This document shows positions 50,570-59,505 of a DNA stretch of 64,000 nucleotides, piece after piece. Both the position numbers and the translations under genes were made by a program. Below the pieces are notes generated by a model that did no database searches, was not told where the DNA came from, and worked only from the letters and a program-made list of their open reading frames with translations. The DNA is taken from assembly GCA_963677085.2 (NCBI GenBank), contig CAXXFH010000001.1, positions 124,001 through 188,000 on the forward strand. Direction: 5' to 3'. The stretch comes from G963677085 sp963677085. Its GTDB lineage: Bacteria; Planctomycetota; Planctomycetia; Pirellulales; Thermoguttaceae. The stretch's first letter is position 1; every line of letters starts with the position of its first letter.

Positions 50570-50923
50570 CTACACGGCACCCGGCCCTCGCGAGGCATCG
50601 CTAAGCAAAATCGTCTGCTCGGCCGGTACGACGAAGATCTTTCCGTCGCCAATCGAACCTTCGATTCCGGTTCGAGCAACGTTGCAGATGGCGTCCAATG
50701 TGCGTTCTAGGAAATCGTCGTTGACCATTACCTCGATGACGACTTTACGCAGCAAGTTGATCGTATACTCGCTGCCGCGATAACGTTCGGTTTTTCCCAA
50801 CTGCTGGCCGAACCCCTGGGCATCGCACACGGTAAATCGCGTGACTTCAATCTTCTCCAGCGCCTCGCGGACCGCGCTGAGCTTCGTGGGCTGAATGACG
50901 GCAATGATCCATTTCACGGGCAT
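50570..50923 (-). CDS. glnB: P-II family nitrogen regulator
   Basis: A 117-residue trimeric signal protein that integrates 2-oxoglutarate, ATP/ADP and glutamine status. The T-loop segment KTERYRGSEYTINLLRKV aligns with E. coli GlnB, with the uridylylation-site tyrosine retained in YRGSEY. The C-terminal ligand motif GDGKIFVVP is present. Compared with E. coli (TGKIGDGKIFV) the preceding stretch reads TGIEGSIGDGKIFV, with two extra residues and no Lys directly after TG. No amtB, glnA or glnD is adjacent, so the partner is unknown. glnB versus glnK cannot be decided. Confidence 0.94.
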   Translation of the reverse strand: MPVKWIIAVIQPTKLSAVREALEKIEVTRFTVCDAQGFGQQLGKTERYRGSEYTINLLRKVVIEVMVNDDFLERTLDAICNVARTGIEGSIGDGKIFVVPAEQTILLSDASRGPGAV

Positions 50924-50984
50924 ACTCCGCTCTGACCTTTACCCGGCGGTATGGACCGACGGGATGCTCGGCTGGCTGCGTTCG

Positions 50985-51006
50985 GCGCGACCAGCGGTCG
51001 CGGCTT
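50985..51006 (-). repeat. 22-nt palindromic repeat, inverted copy of 19097-19118
   Basis: Exact reverse complement of 19097-19118, about 60 bases upstream of the P-II start on its strand. A GCGACC/GGTCGC hairpin forms the core. Confidence 0.6.
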
Positions 51007-51153
51007 TGTGCCTGCGCAGCACTGGCAACGTCAACCACTAGGATAGCGGCATATGCGGCCCTGACAAGAGCGGCCCGGCCGTCGGACGCACCGTTTTTCA
51101 GCGGATCCGCACCACCCGTTGCATGCTTACACCCGTCAGGTATCCCCCCGACC

Positions 51154-53865
51154 TCAGGGCGACCGCAACTGCAACCGGGCGTCGAGGACCTTGCGGATTC
51201 GTGCGGCCGATTCGCTCAGGTGGGCTCGGGTGTAGGTGTCGAGCTGGGCCTTACCGGCCAGCACCTGCTTCAAGCGTGCTTCGAGCGACTCGAGTTCGCT
51301 GTAGGCCACGGCCTGGCAGTCCTCGGGCGCCATCATGTTGCCCATGGCGATGTTGGACAACCGCTGGAGATAACGCCGCTGCAGGGCTCGGCGCAACGAA
51401 TTGATCGCCGGCTTACGATTGGTAAACTCACCGCCCTGGAGTTGCTCGGTTTCAGCGAAGATGGCTGCCGTAAGACGCTCCAAGAGTTCGGCCGCCGTGA
51501 ACACCTCTTTGTTCTGTGGCACCTTCAACTCGGAATCGATCAACCGTTGGAGCGTCAGCGGTGAGAGCAGGCTGTAGAGAATCCGGTCTTGCCAAAGGAG
51601 AATAGTCTCGTGTACCGGATAATCAGGTCGTGTGCTCAGCGAAGTGCCCCAATGGCGCCAGAAGGAAGGCGCCAAATGGTTGTAGAGTTCCGGGGGAAAC
51701 TGAAACGCCTCGCGCCCGAACACATGTTTTTCTAACAGGGCCAGAGCTTCGCGTTGTTTCTTGTGGGGCACCACCACAAACGGCGGTCGCGCATTGGGGT
51801 CGCCCTTGTGGTCGCGATGTACATGGATTCCGCCGATGAACCGTGCCGCGAAATACATCGCTTGGCCGTGCTCCCCAAGTAGAATATTGAACGCCCGACG
51901 CGCTCGCTGATATCCGTCTCCCTCACCGACCAACCGTTCGACGAGCTTCGGCCACGCCTTGGCGATCAGTTCCACCCGGCGTTGGCAATACTGAAGGGGA
52001 TCCTTACCCAAGTCGAAACGGTTTGAAAGCGGGTCGGGGTCGATTCCCCGCGTGTCTTCGTCGGTGGCGTAATGCAGCGCGGGTTCGGCTTGCCGGCTGG
52101 CAATCTTCTGGAGCTCTTCCTCCGAAAGATCCGGTTTGTAACCGTACTCGATTGCCCAAAGGTCGTACGGACCAATCGTATGGCTGAAGAAATCGCCTTG
52201 CTTCTTTCCGTCGGGCGAGATGTTTACCGGCAGGTAGTCCATGATCGACGCTGCCAGACCCACTTCGGCCGTTTTCGCCGGGTCGTTGATCTCGTCGAGC
52301 GTCAGAAAAGTGCTGGCTTTGAAGTTGTGACGAAGCCCCAGTGTATGCCCGACTTCGTGCATCACAACCGATTTCACCCCGGCCAACACGATTTTGTCGA
52401 AATCGTCTTTGCTCATCGTAGGCGCTTCGGCGTTGAGCATCATCGTACCGAAAGCCAGTTGACGCGCCATGCAACGTGTGCAGTCGCAACGGCGTGAGGC
52501 GCTTTGGCGAAGTTGCGGCGGTATTCGAGTGAGTTGCTCCTCGTAGTCGTGCAGCGTCAGAGGGCCGCCGGTGAGTTCGGCTACCTTCTGGGCGGTCATC
52601 ACTTCGTAGCTTTCTTTCCAGTACTGAACAAAATCGGCGTCGAACAGAATGTCGGCGTCGAGGATCTGCCCTGTAGTCGGATTGACTCGGCTGGGGCCGA
52701 TGGCAAACGACGCACTAGCGGTAATCCAGCGAAACGTGTTGTAGTTGATGTCTTCGGGGTCCCAGGTCGCGTCGTCGGGCTGCTGGCGGACCTCGATAGC
52801 GTTACTATAGCCGGCTTTCTCGAAGGCCTTGTTCCAGGCAAGAATTCCTTCGCGCACCGCGCCGCGATACTTAAACGGTACCGTCTTTTCAATCCAGAAG
52901 ATGATCGGTGTCTTCGGCGGCGACAGCTTGGCCTTCGATTCGGCCTTTTGAAGATCCCAACGGTTGATGTAACGCACGAACCGTTCGTAACCCTCGTCGA
53001 CCGAGAAGTCTTTAAGCACCGTGAGAAAATAGCCAACGCGATCGTCGGCCACTCGCGACTGATAACCCGTTTGCGGGAGCTTGCTGATCGAGTAGTGAAT
53101 GTGCAGCCCTACCCCGCGGCTATCGGCTACCGTGTCGAACGAGGTGTTTCCGCTCGACGAATACGTAGCGGCTACCTGCAATTCCACATTGTCGTGAAAC
53201 CCTTTGACGGCCGCCCAACTCGATTTGTCTCGCGAGAAGGAAAATCCCCGCAATAGACGCGAGATTTGCGGCAGATCGCTCATGAACACCGGGGATAAAT
53301 CGACAACATAGGCCCCCGAGGGGCTTGTGGTTTTGATCGGCAGGCTGAACAACACGCTGTCGGTGTAGGCCAGATAGACAGCCCTTTCGAGCGGGGTGCC
53401 CTTATCGGCCCGAAAGCGCACGTTGCGGCGGATAATTTGAATACGATCGTCAACTTTGCGGAATTGCCAGATCCAATCGTCGCCGAATCCCCAGCTCATG
53501 CCACCAAACAAGGGAGCCTCGGAAATGCCGCGTGCAATCGAAATCACGACAATCAGATCGGTGTTCAACAGGCCCGAGCTAATTTCGCCATAGAGTTTGT
53601 CGTCTTTGCGGTGAAGGCGAATCAGGCCATCAATCGCCGTGGCGTCTTTCAAGAAGTCCTTGAAGGCGGGGTACTTCGGTTTGCTCGCGGTTGCTTCACT
53701 GGCGTCACCCTCGGCGGCATTCCCTCCACCGTTGCCGGCAGCCACCGTGTCGTGGCTTTCTGCCGCGGTCTCCTCTGATAGGGCTATCTCCGATGAGGCT
53801 GCAATCATCAGCAGCAAGAGACTGGCCAACGTAGAGAATCGGACAGACGGTTTGGAGCAAAACAT
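51154..53865 (-). CDS. Large secreted zinc metalloprotease (DUF5117/DUF5118 type)
   Basis: A 903-residue exported protein with a signal peptide (about 1-33). The zinc-binding motif H503-E-V-G-H507-T-L-G-L-R-H513 is the extended HExxHxxGxxH pattern of metzincin-type proteases. N-terminal regions ('FKDFLKDATAIDGLIRLHRKDDKLYGEI' onward) match the DUF5118/DUF5117 architecture of the 'zinc-dependent metalloprotease' family common in Bacteroidota and Planctomycetota. The long C-terminus after the protease core is mostly helical. ATG 53865 has AGGAAG upstream and gives a clean signal peptide; ATG 53925 does not. Substrate and physiological role are unknown. Confidence 0.9.
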   Translation of the reverse strand: MFCSKPSVRFSTLASLLLLMIAASSEIALSEETAAESHDTVAAGNGGGNAAEGDASEATASKPKYPAFKDFLKDATAIDGLIRLHRKDDKLYGEISSGLLNTDLIVVISIARGISEAPLFGGMSWGFGDDWIWQFRKVDDRIQIIRRNVRFRADKGTPLERAVYLAYTDSVLFSLPIKTTSPSGAYVVDLSPVFMSDLPQISRLLRGFSFSRDKSSWAAVKGFHDNVELQVAATYSSSGNTSFDTVADSRGVGLHIHYSISKLPQTGYQSRVADDRVGYFLTVLKDFSVDEGYERFVRYINRWDLQKAESKAKLSPPKTPIIFWIEKTVPFKYRGAVREGILAWNKAFEKAGYSNAIEVRQQPDDATWDPEDINYNTFRWITASASFAIGPSRVNPTTGQILDADILFDADFVQYWKESYEVMTAQKVAELTGGPLTLHDYEEQLTRIPPQLRQSASRRCDCTRCMARQLAFGTMMLNAEAPTMSKDDFDKIVLAGVKSVVMHEVGHTLGLRHNFKASTFLTLDEINDPAKTAEVGLAASIMDYLPVNISPDGKKQGDFFSHTIGPYDLWAIEYGYKPDLSEEELQKIASRQAEPALHYATDEDTRGIDPDPLSNRFDLGKDPLQYCQRRVELIAKAWPKLVERLVGEGDGYQRARRAFNILLGEHGQAMYFAARFIGGIHVHRDHKGDPNARPPFVVVPHKKQREALALLEKHVFGREAFQFPPELYNHLAPSFWRHWGTSLSTRPDYPVHETILLWQDRILYSLLSPLTLQRLIDSELKVPQNKEVFTAAELLERLTAAIFAETEQLQGGEFTNRKPAINSLRRALQRRYLQRLSNIAMGNMMAPEDCQAVAYSELESLEARLKQVLAGKAQLDTYTRAHLSESAARIRKVLDARLQLRSP

Positions 53866-54311
53866 GGCTGGGCTTCCTGGATATCCTTTAGGGGGGCTTA
53901 ATCGGGCAGGATGGGCGTAGAGCACCCATGAAATATAGCCTCTTTTTCCTCGTTTGCCTTGTCGCCTTCGTCGCGATTCAAGTCAATGTTGTGAATCACC
54001 CAATCGAGCTATTCTTTATTCGCACAGATATACCAGCCCGATGCCCCACCCGAATGGACTGTTCGGCCCGTGTCGCCACGTCGCGTGTCATGTAAGCTCG
54101 TCCCCGCTTTTCCGTAACCACATTGGCGAACCGCGCATCCATACAGTCTGTGGAGGGGGAGTCGCTCTGTATGCCCTCGCACAGTCGCGCCAGGTACGGA
54201 AACCGAATAATCCCGATGGCACAAGCAAAGAAGAGTGGCGTTGCTCGACGCCCTTCGGCCGAATAAACTTTTCATTAACAGTGCGAACGGGAACTGAAGT
54301 AAGGACGAGAA
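53866..54311. other. Divergent gap metalloprotease / dsbD-like
   Basis: 446 bases that must contain two divergent promoters. No recognisable repeat, operator or RNA structure was found; an 88-codon frame on the minus strand lacks coding character. Confidence 0.4.
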
Positions 54312-56396
54312 ATGGCGAATCGCGATTCTACGATCGGGCGGATGTTCTTCATCGCCCTGCTGACTGTCACGTTGGCAGTGACAGGGTCAGCATGGGCTCA
54401 ATTCAGCCTGCCGGGCACTCCTGGCGTTTCCGGGGGTAGTCTGTTGCCCGGTGGCGATAACCGCCACATGACTGTCTCGGGCCAATTCACTACGGCCTCG
54501 CCTGGACAGCCGGCCATGCTCTTCATCACGGCCGAGATCGAACCCCACTGGTACATCTACTCGATCACTCAAGCACCAGGTGGCCCGGTCCGGACAACGA
54601 TCGAGTTGAAACCTTCGCCCAACTACCGACTGCTGGGCGACTTCCGCTCGATGCCGGCTCCCGAAGCGAAACCCGAACCCCTGTTCGATAACCTGGTCAT
54701 CGAGAAACACTACAACCAAGTGACTTGGTTTGCGCCGATCGCGCTGGCAGCAGGCGTCAACCCGGCAACGTTGAAGGTTGAAGGGGAAGTCAAGGCCCAA
54801 CGTTGCGACCCCAACACCTGCCTGCCGCCGGTGAAATTTCCTTTTACGGCCACATTGGGACCAGGCCTGAACATCCCGGCCGCAGCAGCCACCCAATCGC
54901 CCCAAAGCCAAGAGCCTTCGGTGTATTCCCCGCCCTCGGCCCAAACGCCCGCTCCCCACCAAACGCCTACCGCTCCTCCAGCAACGGCAAACAGCACCGC
55001 GGAGCACGATCTTTCGGCCACCGAACACGCCGGTAGCGAGTTGCCATGGCGCCCCTTCACCACGACATCGTTCGAGAAGGTCGTCGACCCAAGCTTCAGC
55101 CCCGAAACGGTCAAGAAGAACGTCAATGACGGGCAAAAAAACAAGAGCTTGGGAGGGATGATCCTGTTCGGGCTGGTCGGGGGACTGTTCTTGAACCTGA
55201 TGCCTTGCGTTCTGCCGGTCATCGGCTTGAAAGTCATTTCGTTCGTCCAGCAGTCGGGCCAGAATCGCACTCAGGCCTTGCTGTTGAATCTTTGGTATTC
55301 GCTCGGTCTGATGTCCGTGTTCCTCGTCCTGGCCACCTTGGCCGTGGTGTTGAACATGGGCTGGGGGCATCTGTTCAAATACGCGGGTTTCAACGTGGCG
55401 ATGGCGACTATCGTGTTCGTCATGGCCCTGAGCTTCCTCGGCATCTGGGAGATTCCCATCCCGGGATTTGTTGGCACCGGGAAGACGGCCCAACTTGCCG
55501 AAAAGGAAGGCTTCAGCGGTGCGTTCCTCAAAGGCGTGTTGACCACGATTCTCGCCACGCCCTGCACGGGGCCCTTGATGGGATCGGCCTTGGCCTGGGC
55601 CGTCAGGCAACCGGCCATTAACACGTATGTCGTGTTTACCAGCGTGGGCCTGGGCATGGCCAGCCCCTACCTATTGATCGGAGCCTTTCCTTCGCTGATT
55701 CGGTTCCTGCCCAAGCCGGGTGCCTGGATGGACACGTTCAAGCAGATTATGGGCTTTCTGTTGTTGGGTACCGTGGTCTATATCTTCACCTATTTACAGA
55801 TGCCCTACGTTGTGCCAACGATGGGCTTGCTGGTGGGCTGCTGGGCCGCCTGCTGGTGGATCGCTCGCACACCGTACACGGCCGACGCTTCGGCCAAAGC
55901 GCGAGCTTGGCTCGAAGCCGTGGCGTTTGTGGGCGTGGTGTGGATCCTGATGTTTCCCGGGCTGAACGTGCTACCTGGCGGAACCGGTTTTGGTGGGCTA
56001 CACAGCGTGATGGCCAGCCGGTTCGAGAAGCAGGTGAACAACCGCGTGGCCGCTTTCCTCTCGCCCGATTTGCCCGAGGGCACGCACACGGTGATGGTGG
56101 ACTTCACGGCCGACTGGTGCCCAAACTGTAAGTACCTGGAAGCAACCGTGCTCAACACCGAGGCTGTCCGGAAGAAGGTCGGGCAGAACAACGTCATCAC
56201 CCTACAAGCCGATTGGAGTCACGAAGCACCCGAGGTAACGGCCATGCTCGACATCCTGGGCGCCCGGCAGATTCCCACGTTGGCCATCTTCCCGGCAAAC
56301 AATCCCAACGAACCGATCGTCTTCCAAGACGGCTACACGCAACAGCAGGTACTCGATGCGCTGGACCGGGCAGGACCGTCGCAGGGGACGTTGTAG
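54312..56396 (+). CDS. dsbD: DsbD-like thiol:disulfide interchange protein
   Basis: A 694-residue inner-membrane protein that carries reducing power from cytoplasmic thioredoxin to the cell envelope. A signal peptide (1-30) is followed by an N-terminal periplasmic domain (about 50-180) with a Cys pair in 'QRCDPNTCLPP'. A Pro/Thr linker leads to the DsbD-beta transmembrane domain with the conserved pair C299 (LMPCVLP) and C418 (TPCTGP), and then a C-terminal thioredoxin domain with C603-P-N-C606. All three redox modules are thus complete. ATG 54312 follows AAGGACGAGA. Client proteins could include cytochromes c such as the CxxCH lipoprotein at 58044, but this is only a context guess. Confidence 0.93.
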   Translation: MANRDSTIGRMFFIALLTVTLAVTGSAWAQFSLPGTPGVSGGSLLPGGDNRHMTVSGQFTTASPGQPAMLFITAEIEPHWYIYSITQAPGGPVRTTIELKPSPNYRLLGDFRSMPAPEAKPEPLFDNLVIEKHYNQVTWFAPIALAAGVNPATLKVEGEVKAQRCDPNTCLPPVKFPFTATLGPGLNIPAAAATQSPQSQEPSVYSPPSAQTPAPHQTPTAPPATANSTAEHDLSATEHAGSELPWRPFTTTSFEKVVDPSFSPETVKKNVNDGQKNKSLGGMILFGLVGGLFLNLMPCVLPVIGLKVISFVQQSGQNRTQALLLNLWYSLGLMSVFLVLATLAVVLNMGWGHLFKYAGFNVAMATIVFVMALSFLGIWEIPIPGFVGTGKTAQLAEKEGFSGAFLKGVLTTILATPCTGPLMGSALAWAVRQPAINTYVVFTSVGLGMASPYLLIGAFPSLIRFLPKPGAWMDTFKQIMGFLLLGTVVYIFTYLQMPYVVPTMGLLVGCWAACWWIARTPYTADASAKARAWLEAVAFVGVVWILMFPGLNVLPGGTGFGGLHSVMASRFEKQVNNRVAAFLSPDLPEGTHTVMVDFTADWCPNCKYLEATVLNTEAVRKKVGQNNVITLQADWSHEAPEVTAMLDILGARQIPTLAIFPANNPNEPIVFQDGYTQQQVLDALDRAGPSQGTL

Positions 56397-56418
56397 GTAT
56401 GGGTAGACGACGTGCTAC

Positions 56419-57480
56419 TCACTTCCACACAACCCCTTTGGGCCCTTCCTCAACCTGTCCGATCAACCAATTGGCCAGACCGTTGCGTTTCAGTTGTTGG
56501 CGGATGCTCTCGGCGTAGAACGAGCTGACGATTAGCACCAGCCCCAGTCCCATGTTGAACACCCGGTCCATCTCGGCCGGTTCCACTTCGCCGAGTTTCT
56601 GCAACCAAGTGAACACGGGCGGCACGGGCCAACTACTGCGGTCGACGACCACATGAGCGCCCTCAGGCAGGATTCGTTCGACGTTTTCCTGTAGCCCGCC
56701 GCCCGTGATGTGGGCGATGCCGTGGATTACGTTCTTCACGCGATAGTGGCTCAGCACTTGCCGCACCGGTCGCACGTAGATTTGGGTGGGCTTCAGCAAA
56801 GCCTCGCCGGCAGTCTGGCCAAGCTCTTCGACCGGGTCGTTGGCCGACAGCCCGGCGATGTCGAAGACGATTTTCCGTGCCAAGCTGAACCCATTGGAGT
56901 GCAATCCGCTGGACGCCACGCCAATGACGGCATCGCCCGGCATAATGGCGGTGCCGTCGATCACTTCCTTGCGTTCGGCAACTCCCACGCAAAAGCCGGC
57001 CAGATCGTAGTCGCCCGGGGCGTAGACGTCGGGCAGGATGGCCGTTTCACCGCCTAGTAGGGCACAATCCGCCTGGAGGCACCCCTCGGTAATCCCCGCG
57101 ACAATCTGCTCCAGCAGCGCAGGATCGTCTTTCGGCATGGCCACGTAGTCGAGGAAGAAAAGGGGTTCGGCTCCGCAACAGATGGCATCGTTCACACTCA
57201 TCGCCACCAGATCGATACCCACCGTATCATGAACGCCAACGGCCGAGGCGACTTTCAATTTCGTGCCCACGCCGTCGGTACACGACACCAACACGGGATC
57301 CTTGTACCGGCGGGCGAACAGCGGGTTGGGAAAGTCGAGCTGAAATAGCCCGGCAAATCCCGCATCGAGCCGGATCACCCGAGGTGTCTGGGTGCGGGAA
57401 ATCAGCCGCGGCAGTCGGGCCATGGCATCGCGATAGACGTCCAGGTCTACTCCCGCATCTTTGTACGTCGCTTTGGCCAT
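56419..57480 (-). CDS. purM: Phosphoribosylformylglycinamidine cyclo-ligase (AIR synthetase)
   Basis: A 353-residue cytosolic enzyme that closes the imidazole ring in purine synthesis (FGAM + ATP to AIR). Motifs: 'CTDGVGTKLKVA' (ATP/substrate loop), 'AMSVNDAICCGAEPLFFLDY', 'LLGGETA' and 'GVASSGLHSNGFSL', all diagnostic of PurM. Length is as expected. Start 57480 (MAKATYKDAGVDLD) fits the family N-terminus. It converges with the dsbD-like gene with a 22-base gap. No other pur genes are nearby. Confidence 0.97.
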   Translation of the reverse strand: MAKATYKDAGVDLDVYRDAMARLPRLISRTQTPRVIRLDAGFAGLFQLDFPNPLFARRYKDPVLVSCTDGVGTKLKVASAVGVHDTVGIDLVAMSVNDAICCGAEPLFFLDYVAMPKDDPALLEQIVAGITEGCLQADCALLGGETAILPDVYAPGDYDLAGFCVGVAERKEVIDGTAIMPGDAVIGVASSGLHSNGFSLARKIVFDIAGLSANDPVEELGQTAGEALLKPTQIYVRPVRQVLSHYRVKNVIHGIAHITGGGLQENVERILPEGAHVVVDRSSWPVPPVFTWLQKLGEVEPAEMDRVFNMGLGLVLIVSSFYAESIRQQLKRNGLANWLIGQVEEGPKGVVWK

Positions 57481-58043
57481 ATCCTATTTACCTGCGGCTG
57501 CCGCATCGCCCGATGGTTCGGAGCCACCATGACGTGCGGTTCTTTTCATTTTCAGGCGCGAATGCGTATCGAGCCATCCGTTAGACAAAAGTCCCTATTG
57601 TAGGGGCAATGGCGGCGATTCGGAAGTACCGCAAACCAGGGAAGACGAACGTGTCTGGGCCAAGCGTGGACACGGCACCTAACCCACAGTTTACGAATTT
57701 ACAAAGTGCTAGCATCTGCTTGACAGATGGGCAGTAAGCTGGCAGACTTCTAAGACTAAACTTGGGAGATTGTAGGTTACCCCCTCGATCTACCGGCATT
57801 GTGACCCGTGGTGGCGCGCTGCGACGGAGACCCCGCCATTTTTTCGGCACCCCTCCTGCGTGGTGGAATCGTTTTCCATCACGGCCCACCTTGAAGCGGC
57901 CTGCCGCCGCATAACGCCTGATTTTCATCCGTCGCCGATGCCCGCGTAACCCGGGAAACGCTATCGTTCCGGCAAAGTGGTTCGACAACCGAGAAGACAA
58001 GCATATCCCCCCATTTACTCACCGTTTTCCGAAGGAGTAGCTG
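57481..58043. other. Intergenic region with degenerate repeat copy F
   Basis: 563 bases without a gene. A degenerate right half of the 79-bp family (ending GACACGGCACC) lies near 57651-57679. A TTGACA occurs at 57720-57725 but has no -10 box at usable spacing. Confidence 0.35.
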
Positions 58044-59036
58044 ATGAGTTGGGTACACCGGTACAGTTGGAGTTTGATCCCGCTGGCAATCGTTGCCGTT
58101 GCTGTTTTTAGTACATCTTTGACCGGCTGCGGTCCCGCCCCGCAGACACAAGAGCCTGAGGAAGAAACGGTCGTCGAAGAGACAGTCACCGTTGAAGAGC
58201 CTTCGGAGAGACCGGCTGAAATGCCTGCCGAGGAGCCAGCCGCCGAACCCGCGGAGAAGCCAGCCGAGAAACCAGCCGAAGAACCGGCCCCGGCCGAACC
58301 TTCGGAAAAGCCCGCGGAAACGAGCGCTGCCCCGACTGGCGGTGGTGGTGCCGATGCGCCCGTATCGACCTACGCTCCCGCCGACGACCTCGCCCGCCAA
58401 GTGCCCGAGTATATCACTGAACTGGAAGAGGCCGTGGCGAGCGAAGAAGCCTTCAAGGAAAACACCGACAAAATCGCCCGGGACGCCAACACGTTGGTTC
58501 TGATCGCCCTGGCCCTTGGCCTGCACGACCAGGACAACCAGTACAAGAAATCGGCTGGTGCCATGATGCAAGCGGCCCAGCAATTAGCGGCAGCCGAGGA
58601 TTTCGCTGTTGCGAAGGCCGCGATCGACGCCGCCAAAAAGGCGGCCGCCGGAGAGGGTGAGGCCGACGTGGAACTCAAGTGGGAGAAGGTCGCGTCGTTG
58701 CCCGCGTTGATGAAAAAGGTTCCCCTGATCAGCAACGCGATGAAACGCCTGACCAAGAAGGCCTCGCGTTTGAAGTCGAAGGCCCCCGAAACCCAGGGGA
58801 TGGCCGCTGTCATCGCCGTAATCGCCCAGGGATCGATGGCCAACGCCGACGAAACCATCGAGCCCAACGAGGTCGAGAAATGGCACAAATACTGCCTCCA
58901 AATGCGTGATGAGGCCGCAAAGTTTAACGCTGCCATTCGGGCGACCGATGCGAAGGCCGTCGAGCATCTCAACGAAACCCTGGAGCAGAGTTGCCAGGAC
59001 TGCCACAAGGTTTTCCATCCGGAAGAGGAAAACTAA
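58044..59036 (+). CDS. Lipoprotein with C-terminal cytochrome c-prime-like heme site
   Basis: A 330-residue envelope protein. The signal peptide ends in a lipobox LTGC at about residue 30. A Pro/Glu/Ala-rich repetitive spacer (about 35-100, EKPAEKPAEEPA-type repeats) follows. The rest (about 110-330) is almost entirely helical and ends with a single heme-binding C317-x-x-C320-H321. One CxxCH near the C-terminus of a four-helix bundle is the plan of cytochrome c-prime proteins. A GAAGGAG ribosome-binding site precedes ATG 58044. Role in electron transfer or gas binding is inferred. A strong terminator follows at 59195. Confidence 0.85.
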   Translation: MSWVHRYSWSLIPLAIVAVAVFSTSLTGCGPAPQTQEPEEETVVEETVTVEEPSERPAEMPAEEPAAEPAEKPAEKPAEEPAPAEPSEKPAETSAAPTGGGGADAPVSTYAPADDLARQVPEYITELEEAVASEEAFKENTDKIARDANTLVLIALALGLHDQDNQYKKSAGAMMQAAQQLAAAEDFAVAKAAIDAAKKAAAGEGEADVELKWEKVASLPALMKKVPLISNAMKRLTKKASRLKSKAPETQGMAAVIAVIAQGSMANADETIEPNEVEKWHKYCLQMRDEAAKFNAAIRATDAKAVEHLNETLEQSCQDCHKVFHPEEEN

Positions 59037-59194
59037 CCATTATCCAGGTCGTTCGGCGGAGACCCTTCTTGTGGCTTGCGTAGTGCCACCTGAGGCTTGT
59101 CGCCATGCGATGAACCGCGGTTGGATCGGCTTCTGAAGCTGCTAGCTTCTTGACCACGGCGGACCATCGGCCAGGAAGAACTGGAAAGACACGT

Positions 59195-59238
59195 AGCGGG
59201 CACAGAGTAGCGAAACTCTGGCGCCCGCTCTTTTTTTT
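59195..59238 (+). terminator. Strong intrinsic terminator after the cytochrome lipoprotein gene
   Basis: AGCGGGC (59195-59201) pairs with GCCCGCT (59223-59229) and, inside, CAGAGT (59203-59208) with ACTCTG (59215-59220). A run of eight T follows at 59231-59238. The hairpin lies 158 bases after the stop codon. Bases 59239-59505 hold nothing else recognisable except, presumably, the glgX promoter. Confidence 0.85.
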
Positions 59239-59505
59239 CGCACTGCCACGGTTTGCCGTACTCTGCCGAAAATGCGCCATTTTTGGGCAAATCTTCGTGT
59301 GAACAGCGCCGAAAATCACGTCGACGAGCATCAAAACGACTAGGTCCAGTTCGCGGATCCTCGGGCATGCTCCGTTGTGCGGTTTCCCACTTCATTCGGC
59401 GGGCGACATAGCCGAAAAAGACTCCAGATACGCCGCGGAAGTGATGTGTAAAAGCGGTCTAATTTACCCAAGTTGCGTACCAGGCATTCTCCCCGCAGAT
59501 CTAGC

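Noticed and set aside
54009..54275. 88-codon minus-strand frame between the metalloprotease and the dsbD-like gene
   Set aside because: Random composition, no ribosome-binding site and no domain.
57720..57725. TTGACA as promoter for the cytochrome lipoprotein gene
   Set aside because: No -10 box occurs at 15-19 bases and the start codon is more than 300 bases away.
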